Source: an uncultured Angelakisella sp. (GTDB lineage: Bacteria; Bacillota; Clostridia; Oscillospirales; Ruminococcaceae). Taken from it: a stretch of 44,350 nucleotides of DNA. The stretch is from contig CAJUFK010000003.1 in NCBI GenBank assembly GCA_910585535.1, positions 1 to 44,350 on the forward strand. Direction: 5' to 3'. Made by a program: the position numbers and the translations under genes. Each line of letters begins with the position of its first letter. Position 1 is the first letter of the stretch. Shown in pieces: positions 7,804 through 14,723 of this stretch. The notes below the pieces were generated by a model that was not told where the DNA came from, did no database searches, and worked only from the letters and a program-made list of their open reading frames with translations.

Positions 7804-8588
7804 ACGAAACTCTGCTCTACCAAGCCATCGGCTATATCGACGACCAATTTCTGGAGGAATGCGAGGCCCACCAAGCAGCCCCCCTCCCTTGGAGACGCTG
7901 GGGGGCCCTGGCTGCCTGCTTCGCCTTTGCCGCAGGGGCGGTCCTCCTGCTCCACGGGCAGGATGGAAACGGGGGTCTTCTCCCCCCGCCCGAGCCCTCC
8001 TACAGCTTCTGCCCTGGGGAGGTCCCCCCTCCCGAGACCGTCCCCGCCCCGGACGCCGACAAGGCCTCCGGATCGGAGGCCACCCACACCCTCACCCTGG
8101 AGGAAGCCCTGGAGAGCCAGCCCTATGGCCTCTACCTCCCCGCCCGGACCCCGGAGGGCTTCTCCCCCGACTCCATCGTCGCCAGGGATGGGGAGGCGGG
8201 CTCCCTCCTCGCCGTCTGGACCAAGGGCCCGGGCGCCTTCGAGGAGCTAGACTGGCAGGTCCGCCCCTACGACCCGGAGGACGCCAGCCGGATCACCCCG
8301 GTGTCCGAGACCCGGAACTACGACCTGGGCCTCTACTCCCTCCCCTTCTCCGACTCGGTGCCGGAGGAGCTGTGGGAGGTGGTGGACTGTCCCATCTTCC
8401 CCGCCAAGGAGCTGACCCAGGAGGCGGTGGACCGCCGGATCTACACCACCGGGGAATCCGGCGAGGAGGGCTCCCTCCCCCGCGCCCGGTTCGCTGTCCT
8501 CTACGACAAGGCAGTGGTGGAGGTCACCGCCAAAGGCGTCTCCCCCCAGTGGCTCTACGAGGCCCTGTCCGGACTTCCCAGGGATTGA
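7800..8588 (+). CDS. Putative membrane-anchored anti-sigma factor
   Basis: 262 residues starting at the ATGA overlap with the sigma gene. A short cytoplasmic N-terminus (about 33 residues, MNETLLYQAIGYIDDQFLEE) could bind the sigma factor. One membrane helix follows (about residues 34-52, WGALAACFAFAAGAVLLLHG), then a Pro-rich linker and an extracytoplasmic domain of about 180 residues. That topology and the coupled position support an anti-sigma role. The extracytoplasmic domain is not one I recognise, and the classic zinc anti-sigma motif HxxxCxxC is absent. The signal that releases the sigma factor is unknown. Confidence 0.7.
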   Translation: MNETLLYQAIGYIDDQFLEECEAHQAAPLPWRRWGALAACFAFAAGAVLLLHGQDGNGGLLPPPEPSYSFCPGEVPPPETVPAPDADKASGSEATHTLTLEEALESQPYGLYLPARTPEGFSPDSIVARDGEAGSLLAVWTKGPGAFEELDWQVRPYDPEDASRITPVSETRNYDLGLYSLPFSDSVPEELWEVVDCPIFPAKELTQEAVDRRIYTTGESGEEGSLPRARFAVLYDKAVVEVTAKGVSPQWLYEALSGLPRD

Positions 8589-8607
8589 CCCCACCCCCTG
8601 CCCAAAG

Positions 8608-8645
8608 CAAGGCCCCCCGGTTCCCCGCCGGAGGGCCTTGTTTTC
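8608..8645. terminator. Terminator between convergent genes
   Basis: CAAGGCCCCCCGG and CCGGAGGGCCTTG form a strong stem, followed on the plus strand by TTTTCCC. It ends the sigma/anti-sigma transcript and sits just beyond the truncated recQ on the other strand. Confidence 0.8.
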
Positions 8646-8647
8646 CC

Positions 8648-8893
8648 TCAGAAAATCCCCTTCTCCCCCAGCGCCGCCACCTGGTCCTTCATCAGGGAGG
8701 TCAGGGGGGAGATCACCAGAGAGAGCCCCGGCAGCAAAAGGGCCGGGATCTGCCAGCAGAGGGATTTTCCCCCGCCGGCGGGCATGATTCCCAAGACATC
8801 CCACTCTGCCAGGATGCTGCCGACGAGGGGCTCCTGGCCGCCCCGGAAGGTATCGTGTCCAAAATACCGGCGAAGGGCCTGGCCCTTGTCCAT
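8648..8893 (-). pseudogene. recQ: Truncated recQ: N-terminal 81 residues of a RecQ DNA helicase
   Basis: The 81-residue product matches only the start of a RecQ helicase: YFGHDTFRGGQE (helicase motif 0), the Walker A region MPAGGGKSLCWQIPA, and motif Ia LVISPLTSLMKDQV. Full RecQ proteins are about 600 residues or more. Here the frame stops with TGA straight after ALGEKGIF, and none of the other frames continues the RecQ sequence, so the rest is deleted rather than frameshifted. The Walker loop has GGGKS where RecQ normally has TGAGKS or SGGGKS. It has a ribosome binding site (AAAGGTGG) and lies 18 bp after the acetyltransferase gene, but cannot be an active helicase. Confidence 0.8.
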
Positions 8894-8911
8894 CCCCGGT
8901 CCACCTTTCTG

Positions 8912-9472
8912 TCAGTCCTTTGGAAACCTCACCCTTTGGGGATTCGGGCTGTGGTCCCCAATGAACTTTTCCATCCAAATCATGTCATACCACCGGCCAA
9001 ACTTGTTGCCGCACCGGTGGAACTCCCCCACCGTCACAAAGCCCAGATGGGCGTGGAATTCCGCGCTGTTCCGGGTGAGATACGGGTCCCTGGCGGGGGG
9101 CCAGGCGATACAGGCGTAAAGGTTCCGGATCCCCATTTCCCGGAGCCGGACCTCCAGGGCTTCATACAGCCTCCGTCCCAGGCCGCCGCCTTGGGCGGCG
9201 CGATCCAGGTAGATGGAGACCTCACAGGACCACTGGTAGGCGGCGCGGCCGGAAAAGGGCCCGGCGTAGGCATAGCCCAGGATCTTTCCGGCCTTTTCCG
9301 CCACAAGGTAGGGGTAGCGCTCCAGGGTCCTCCGGATCCGCTCCCGAAACTCCGCCGTGGCGGGAACGTCGTACTCAAAGGTGATGGCGGTCTCCCTTAC
9401 AAAGTAGGCATAGACCGCCAGAAGGTCCGCCGCGTCATCAGGCACGGCTTCCCGGATGGTAACAAGGTTCAT
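8912..9472 (-). CDS. GNAT-family N-acetyltransferase, phosphinothricin acetyltransferase-like
   Basis: 186 residues, normal for the Pat/Bar/MnaT branch of GNAT enzymes, which acetylate the amino group of phosphinothricin, methionine sulfone or similar small amines with acetyl-CoA. Visible features are IREAVPDDAADLLAVY at the start, ETAITFEYDVP, the acetyl-CoA loop QGGGLGRRLYEAL (motif A), IAWPPARDPYLTRNSAEFHAHLGF split around the conserved N, and the C-terminal GRWYDMIWMEK. The true substrate is unknown; in gut Firmicutes these enzymes are usually general amine detoxifiers. It is followed at 18 bp by the recQ remnant. Confidence 0.85.
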   Translation of the reverse strand: MNLVTIREAVPDDAADLLAVYAYFVRETAITFEYDVPATAEFRERIRRTLERYPYLVAEKAGKILGYAYAGPFSGRAAYQWSCEVSIYLDRAAQGGGLGRRLYEALEVRLREMGIRNLYACIAWPPARDPYLTRNSAEFHAHLGFVTVGEFHRCGNKFGRWYDMIWMEKFIGDHSPNPQRVRFPKD

Positions 9473-9573
9473 GTTCTACCCTCCCGGCATTTCGGCGGGA
9501 ACGGGCCCCGCCTCTCTGGCCTACATTATACCATGAAACAAGGTAAAATGGTATCATTTGTCCCGAGGCATTT

Positions 9574-9678
9574 CGCCCTCTGCGGAGGGCGGCCAGGGAC
9601 GCTGTCCCTGGACTCTGAGCCCTAACGGGGCTGCGCCCCTTCAGGCACGTGGGCTACGCCCAACCTTTTGAAAAAGGT
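9574..9678. repeat. Array of five consecutive short hairpins (REP-like element)
   Basis: Within 105 bp there are five compact inverted repeats in a row with 2-4-base loops: 9574-9591 (CGCCCTC/GAGGGCG), 9593-9611 (CCAGGGAC/GTCCCTGG), 9627-9639 (GGGGC/GCCCC), 9650-9662 (TGGGC/GCCCA) and 9663-9678 (ACCTTTT/AAAAGGT). The stretch has no credible ORF. Repeats of this multi-hairpin type are dispersed in several Ruminococcaceae genomes as far as I recall; the copy number here is unknown. Confidence 0.65.
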
Positions 9679-9779
9679 GAACGAAAACTTTACTTGGCTC
9701 GATTGCCAGCTTGTGCTTTTATAAACGCGGTTTGTCTACTCCTGCTGGGCAGGGTGTGGTTTATTTTCTTGGTTTGCTG

Positions 9780-9788
9780 TGCTATAAT
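9780..9788 (+). promoter_or_regulatory. Extended -10 promoter for the thioesterase
   Basis: TGCTATAAT (TATAAT at 9783-9788) is a full extended -10 element. The -35 region 17 bp upstream (TTTATT) is poor, as tolerated with an extended -10. The ribosome binding site TAGGAGG follows about 25 bp later. Confidence 0.65.
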
Positions 9789-9825
9789 AGTTCCATCCAA
9801 ACTTTACCATTAGGAGGCCGAGACT

Positions 9826-10557
9826 ATGGAATCTTGTACCCCCAGCCGCTTTGAGACCCAGCGGCAAATCTCTGAATGCGAATGCGATTTTGCCCTGCGC
9901 CTGACCATGGGGGGACTGCTCCGGGTGGTCCAGGAGATCAGCACCCTTCATTGCACCCTGCTGGGGGTCACCCCGGAACGGTACCGGGAAACCCATACCG
10001 CCTTCCTCCTGGCCAAGCTTTGCGCCCAGGTCTACGAGGACATCCCCGCCGGGGCGGAGATCCTTCTCACCACCCAGCCCTCCTCCCCGGTTCGGGCAGT
10101 CTACCCCAGGTACACCGCCATTACCGTGGGGGACAAGCTGGCCGCCGCCGTCTATGCCCAGTGGGTGCTGGTGGACACCGAAACCAAGCGGATCCTTCGC
10201 AGAACCCCGGAGGCCCTGGGCCTCCCCTTTTCCGGCGACCCGGTGCCGGAGCTGCCTGTCCTCATCCCCAAGGGGGATGGAACCGAGGTCCTGGTGGGGG
10301 AGGAAACCGCCCGGTACTCCCGGTGCGACCAGAACCGGCATCTGAACAACACCCGTTACGCCGACATCATCTGCGATTATCTCCCCCCGGAGCGGTTCCA
10401 GGAAGGGCCCATCCGGGAACTGACGATCAGCTACCACCGGGAGGTCCCCATGGGGAAGACCCTCAGCCTCTACGCCCGGGAGGAAGGGCCAACCCAATAC
10501 TACTTCCAGGGGAAGGGCGAGGGCCAGGTCTGCTTTGAGGCCGGGGTTCGCTTTTAA
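9826..10557 (+). CDS. Acyl-ACP thioesterase
   Basis: 243 residues, typical of bacterial FatA/FatB-like acyl-ACP thioesterases, which release free fatty acids from acyl carrier protein in the cytoplasm. It has two tandem hot-dog domains. The N-terminal one starts RFETQRQISECECDFALR and the C-terminal one holds the catalytic signature NRHLNNTRYAD, with N170, H172, N175 and Y178 in the family NxHxxNxxY pattern. The start follows TAGGAGG. It is monocistronic: it has its own promoter upstream and a bidirectional terminator downstream. The chain-length preference cannot be read from sequence. Confidence 0.9.
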   Translation: MESCTPSRFETQRQISECECDFALRLTMGGLLRVVQEISTLHCTLLGVTPERYRETHTAFLLAKLCAQVYEDIPAGAEILLTTQPSSPVRAVYPRYTAITVGDKLAAAVYAQWVLVDTETKRILRRTPEALGLPFSGDPVPELPVLIPKGDGTEVLVGEETARYSRCDQNRHLNNTRYADIICDYLPPERFQEGPIRELTISYHREVPMGKTLSLYAREEGPTQYYFQGKGEGQVCFEAGVRF

Positions 10558-10585
10558 GGGCCATCCCGCCCTGGAGACAGATCTT

Positions 10586-10627
10586 GAACAAAAGGGACGC
10601 CGTTTCTTCCTGGCGTCCCTTTTGTTC
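10586..10627. terminator. Bidirectional terminator
   Basis: A 16-bp perfect palindromic stem (GAACAAAAGGGACGCC and its complement) with a 10-base loop and T-rich ends on both strands, lying between the convergent thioesterase and surface-protein genes. Confidence 0.9.
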
Positions 10628-10638
10628 TGGGGGTTTGT

Positions 10639-13600
10639 CTAGTCCTCGTCGAAGTCATCCAGCTTGCCCCGGCTGCTGCGAACCACCAGCACGGTGGCGG
10701 TGATGACCCCGGCAATGGCCAGGATCAAAACCGGGACCAGGATGGGAATGCCCTCCTTGGGCTGGGTCTCGGTGTCGGTGGGGGCGGCGGGCTCCTGAGA
10801 GGAGGAGGGGGGCTCCGGCGGGAGAGCGGATTCGCTCTGGGAGCTGCTGCTCTCACTGCTGGAGGAAGAAGAGGAGCTGGAACTCTGGCTCTGGGAAGAG
10901 CTGGGCGCCGCCGAGGTGGCAGGGGCCACCGGGGGATAAACGGTGGTGGGGCCGTTTCCGGAGCCTCCGCCCACCAGACCACCTCCGCTGGAGACGGGCT
11001 TTTCGCCGTAAAGGGCTTTGGAGGTGACAGCGTAGGCCCCCAGGCTCCGGGTCATTACAAAGGTGACGTCGCCGTTGTTGTCCGCCAAAGCGCTGGACTG
11101 GTAGGTGAGCCGCTCCTTATCCTCGTCGTAGCTGTAGAGGAACATGGTCTTTTTGGCGTTGCCCACCCCAACATCCACGGTGAGCTTCATGTCGCCGTAG
11201 AAGCTGCCCTTGTGGCGCAGCTGGAAGGTCCGGACGTCGTAGTCCCGGCAGAGGCGGGTAAGGGTCTTATCCTTCAGCGTCTCCACCTCCAGGGGGAGGT
11301 AGATCTGCCCGGAGGGCCACTTTTTCATCGACTTGCCGTTGATGGTCCAGGTGTAGTTCTTCCCGGCTTTCATCTGGAGGGTGACGTCCCGGCCCCGGGC
11401 GCTGTCAAAGACATAGAAGGGCACGTTGCCGTTGCCGGTGAGGTCCAGTTTCACCGTGCTTCCCCGCTTGGCGTCCTCGATTTTGTCCTCGTAGGATTCC
11501 CAAAGGTCGGAGTCGTCGCTGTCGTCATCGTCGGGGGCGGTGCAGTGGATCTCCACAAGGCAGGTCTTGGGAGCGACGGAGCTATTGCCAGGCACAGCAG
11601 CTTGAATGGTGGCTTTGTAGGTATTGCGCTCCTGGAGTTTGCCGCCCTTCACCGTCAATTTGCCGTCCTCGGTTATGGTGATGGCGTCCTTCTCCATTCT
11701 GTCTTTGTTTACAATGTCCCCTTGGATGCTCCACTTGATGGCTTCGCCGCAAACGTGGCTGCTATCGTCACTAAGTTCGCAGGTGGCCTTATCGTCAACA
11801 AACGTTAGGTTCTCCTTATTGACCCGATAGACCTCGATCCGCTCGTCACCCTGTTCCACGTAGATATGGGGCTGGCCGGTGATTTTATCGATGCTTTTGA
11901 TTTTCTTGTTGCATCTCTTGGGGCGTTCGGCGAAGATGTCTATGGTTTTAGTATCTACCGTTCCATCTGGTTTTGTCACCGCTGCAATAACAGTAACCTT
12001 GTTGTCGGTAGCATTGGGAAGGTCATTCTTCTTGATGGTCAGTTTTCCCTTGCCATTTTCTGGCACAATAGAAGCCCAACCCTTTGCGGCGTCATCCACC
12101 GACCAGTTAATAGTTTTATCGTGGGTAGCTTGGTCGATATGCTGAGTGGAACAACCATTCTGATTCCATTCTATACCTAGCTCAATCAGTTTTTCGGTGT
12201 CAGTTGTGCTGTCTGTAAAAACAATTTTCTTGTCCGCTTCCGCTATCTTGATCTCCTTGGGCGCAGCATTACAAGCCGCTTTCGCGTTGTTCTGGAAGGT
12301 AATCACCTTGTCCACTGTGGCGTCATCGGACCGAGCCGCCGGGTTGTTGGTGATGGCCGCCGTCAGCGTCAGCTTTTCCGGGGTGGAAGGAAGTTTCTTT
12401 GTGTCAACGACGATCTCCCCATCGCTGCTGCTGAAGCCTGTGACGTAGGAGGGCTGGGACGGGTTCAGGGTCCAGCCGGTCACCCAGTAGCCGTGATGGT
12501 TGTCCTTATGCCCGGGGATATTGCAGTTTTCGTTTTCAAAGGCCCATTCTACGGTATATTTTTCGGAGCCGCTTCCGGTCTCGTTGATTTCGGCAGCGCC
12601 AACGATTCGGGGCTTGGGGGTCACGCTGCAGAACGGGGCGACATATTTCTTGGCGGTAAAGGCGGCGCTTTTAACCTGCTCGTCTTTCCCGTCCAGCTTG
12701 GCAGTGACGGTAAAGGTGGTCTCGGCGTCCGGCAGGCTTGCCGCTGTCAACCGCAGCTGGGTCTTGCCGTTTTGGGTCACCACCGCGGCTCCCTGGTTTT
12801 CGGGGGAGACACTCCACGCCACGGTATGGCCGTGGGCCTTATCTGTCCCATGTATGTTACACTGGCCCGATTGGTTCTCGGTGATGGGGCAGGTAAGATC
12901 CAGGGCCTCATCCTTTTCCGGAGCGTAGGCCTGGACCGTGGGCAGGCCGGAAATGTCCCCCAGGGTGACGGTTTTGTCGCACCCGGAGACGGTGATGGTG
13001 GTTTCCGCAACAGCGGTACAACCAAGGCTGTCCGTTACCGTGCATTTGAAGGTGTACTTGGCGCCTACTGCTGCATCACCGGGAACGGTAAAATCATAGG
13101 TTTCTCCAGTATTAGGAAGATTCTCTTTGACCGTATCGGTGTATTTTTCCCAGGTATATGTTACATTGCCTATACCGCCGGAAGGGGTCGCCTTTATCTT
13201 TTTTAATTCGCCTCTTCCCGCCTTGGTGCCTCCGGCCAAGGTTAAGCTTTTGAGTTCACTTCCTACCTTACCTTCGACATCATTGGGATCAATGTTACTA
13301 CCAATAATTGTAATCGTTTTGCCGCCTATACTTATTTCACATCGACCGGAATTTGCAGGATCGGGAACTACAGAAAGAGTTGCGATGCTTTCTGTACTTT
13401 TTCCTAGAACATAAATTTTGTCTGTCCCCGTGCGGAAATCTGCAAGATTAAAATCACCACTGTCTGCAAAACTGGAGAGCCTTACGACAATAAAATTGTT
13501 TCCAACAGTGCCACAGGTCACACTATCCCCGGATTTGACAAAAAAGTAGTTATCGCCAGAACCGCCATTTATCACCTTTGTGGAATCGCTCTCCAGCCAA

Positions 13601-13770
13601 TGGGCATGGTTCTCCGTACAAGCCGCAGTTACCCTCTGCAAACTCCCATGCCCCTTCGATTCACAGTCCGTGGGCGTTGCGGCCCCCCCTGTCCCCCATG
13701 CAACAACCCCCATCTGCCCCGCCAAAGCGGCGGCGAGAAGCAGGGATAACAGCCTTTTGGTTTTCTTCAT
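10639..13770 (-). CDS. Large membrane-anchored surface protein with Cys/His-patterned repeats
   Basis: 1043 residues. A signal peptide (MKKTKRLLSLLLAAALAGQMG) is followed by Ig-like beta-rich domains. From about 12981 down to 11545 four tandem units of roughly 120 residues each carry an inner Cys, a His-rich patch and then W(S/T)(V/L/I), and end in Cys: for example CNIHGTDKAHGHTVAWSV, CNIPGHKDNHHGYWVTGW and CSTQHIDQATHDKTINWSV. A C-terminal module ends TRSLGAYAVTS, resembling the modules of the proteins at 39379 and 40451. A Gly/Pro/Ser-rich stalk and a terminal helix (IPILVPVLILAIAGVITATV) with an acidic tail follow. No sortase motif is seen. The 5-prime part and repeat 3 are lower in GC than the rest. 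The function is unknown; adhesion or metal capture is possible. Confidence 0.85.
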   Translation of the reverse strand: MKKTKRLLSLLLAAALAGQMGVVAWGTGGAATPTDCESKGHGSLQRVTAACTENHAHWLESDSTKVINGGSGDNYFFVKSGDSVTCGTVGNNFIVVRLSSFADSGDFNLADFRTGTDKIYVLGKSTESIATLSVVPDPANSGRCEISIGGKTITIIGSNIDPNDVEGKVGSELKSLTLAGGTKAGRGELKKIKATPSGGIGNVTYTWEKYTDTVKENLPNTGETYDFTVPGDAAVGAKYTFKCTVTDSLGCTAVAETTITVSGCDKTVTLGDISGLPTVQAYAPEKDEALDLTCPITENQSGQCNIHGTDKAHGHTVAWSVSPENQGAAVVTQNGKTQLRLTAASLPDAETTFTVTAKLDGKDEQVKSAAFTAKKYVAPFCSVTPKPRIVGAAEINETGSGSEKYTVEWAFENENCNIPGHKDNHHGYWVTGWTLNPSQPSYVTGFSSSDGEIVVDTKKLPSTPEKLTLTAAITNNPAARSDDATVDKVITFQNNAKAACNAAPKEIKIAEADKKIVFTDSTTDTEKLIELGIEWNQNGCSTQHIDQATHDKTINWSVDDAAKGWASIVPENGKGKLTIKKNDLPNATDNKVTVIAAVTKPDGTVDTKTIDIFAERPKRCNKKIKSIDKITGQPHIYVEQGDERIEVYRVNKENLTFVDDKATCELSDDSSHVCGEAIKWSIQGDIVNKDRMEKDAITITEDGKLTVKGGKLQERNTYKATIQAAVPGNSSVAPKTCLVEIHCTAPDDDDSDDSDLWESYEDKIEDAKRGSTVKLDLTGNGNVPFYVFDSARGRDVTLQMKAGKNYTWTINGKSMKKWPSGQIYLPLEVETLKDKTLTRLCRDYDVRTFQLRHKGSFYGDMKLTVDVGVGNAKKTMFLYSYDEDKERLTYQSSALADNNGDVTFVMTRSLGAYAVTSKALYGEKPVSSGGGLVGGGSGNGPTTVYPPVAPATSAAPSSSQSQSSSSSSSSSSESSSSQSESALPPEPPSSSQEPAAPTDTETQPKEGIPILVPVLILAIAGVITATVLVVRSSRGKLDDFDED

Positions 13771-13830
13771 CGTAGATCCCCTCCTTTTCCTCGGTCATCA
13801 TAACGCTTTCGCGTGGACTCTCTCAAGCTA

Positions 13831-13859
13831 ATCATACCAGATTTTCCGCCCCGTGACCA
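13831..13859 (-). promoter_or_regulatory. Promoter for the large surface protein
   Basis: On the minus strand TGGTCA (13854-13859), 17-bp spacer, TATGAT (13831-13836), about 60 bp before the ATG, which follows AAGGAGGGG. Confidence 0.55.
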
Positions 13860-13953
13860 GTCTTTTCCCGGAAGTTCCGGAAATTTCCGGTCGCCGGAGC
13901 CTGCCCTCCTACTGATACAGTGGCGATTTTTTCCCGTTTTCCTGCATCCCCCA

Positions 13954-13993
13954 CAAAAAAAGAATAGAGGAGGGCCCTGGGGCCTTCCTCTAT
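13954..13993 (-). terminator. Terminator of the copper operon
   Basis: ATAGAGGAAGGCCC pairs with GGGCCCTCCTCTAT on the minus strand, followed by TTTTTTT (13954-13960). It lies just after the sfsA stop. Confidence 0.85.
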
Positions 13994-14015
13994 ATAGACG
14001 ACGGAAAGGGGGAAA

Positions 14016-14711
14016 TTATTTCAGCCTGATGGGAATTTCTTCTCCCAGGGTGATCTCCAGGGGGGTGACCTCACAGCGCCGGGCAATAAGCCTCACCCCG
14101 GCCTCCCGGGCTTCCAGAAGGGCGCGGCCAAATTCCGGCTGGGTGGCGTCGTTGGGGGCAAAGTACCGGGCCTCCGCCAGCTGGACCACAAAGATCACGG
14201 CGGCCCCAAGGCCCTCCCGGGCCGCGGCGGTCAGCTCCCGGATGTGCCGCAGCCCCCGAATCGTCGGGGCGTCGGGGAAGCGGACCACCCCGTCCTCCTC
14301 CAAAGTAACACCCTTCACCTCGGCGTACAGGCGCTCCCCAGGGGCCTCCAGGTAGAAGTCGAACCGGCTGTCCCGGTAAACCGTCTCCCGGCGGACAAGG
14401 GCGGGGGGCTCCCGGGTGAGGGACAGGCTTCCGTTCCACAGGGCCTCCTCCACCACCCGGTTAGGGGCCTGGCTGTCCATATTGATGAGGATCCCGTTTT
14501 TCTCCACCGCGATTAGGGTGTGCCGGGTCTTTCTTTTGGGGTTGTCGTGGAACTGAAGAAACACCTTACACCCCGGAACCAGCAGCTCCTGACACCGGCC
14601 GGTGTTGGGAACGTGGCTTTCCTGGACCGAGCCGTCAAACATCCGGCACCGGGCAATAAAGCGGTTGGGCCGCTCCAGGAAGGTGGCCATTTGAACCTTT
14701 TCGTAGCGCAT
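14016..14711 (-). CDS. sfsA: SfsA family protein (DNA/RNA nuclease, sugar fermentation stimulation)
   Basis: 231 residues, the normal length. An N-terminal OB-fold (ERPNRFIARCRMFDGSVQESHVPNTGRCQELL, given here only as landmark segments RPNRFIARC and HVPNTGRCQELL) is followed by a restriction-endonuclease-like core with DFYLEA, the metal-site pattern AEVKGVTLEEDG, FPDAPTIRGLRHIREL, and FVVQLAEARYFAPND. SfsA of E. coli was first linked to maltose gene stimulation and binds DNA; nuclease activity is proposed from its fold. The gene follows copA by 12 bp with AAAGGAGCC before its ATG, so it probably rides in the copper operon. A link to copper stress is inference. Confidence 0.9.
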   Translation of the reverse strand: MRYEKVQMATFLERPNRFIARCRMFDGSVQESHVPNTGRCQELLVPGCKVFLQFHDNPKRKTRHTLIAVEKNGILINMDSQAPNRVVEEALWNGSLSLTREPPALVRRETVYRDSRFDFYLEAPGERLYAEVKGVTLEEDGVVRFPDAPTIRGLRHIRELTAAAREGLGAAVIFVVQLAEARYFAPNDATQPEFGRALLEAREAGVRLIARRCEVTPLEITLGEEIPIRLK

Positions 14712-14723
14712 GGACAGGCTCCT

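Noticed and set aside
9574..9678. Possible tRNA or tmRNA-like structure
   Set aside because: The hairpins are sequential mini-stems, not a cloverleaf; no acceptor stem, anticodon loop or T-loop sequence is present.
10639..10800. Sortase signal at the end of the large surface protein
   Set aside because: The C-terminus has a membrane helix and a charged tail but no LPxTG, NPxTG or similar motif before it.
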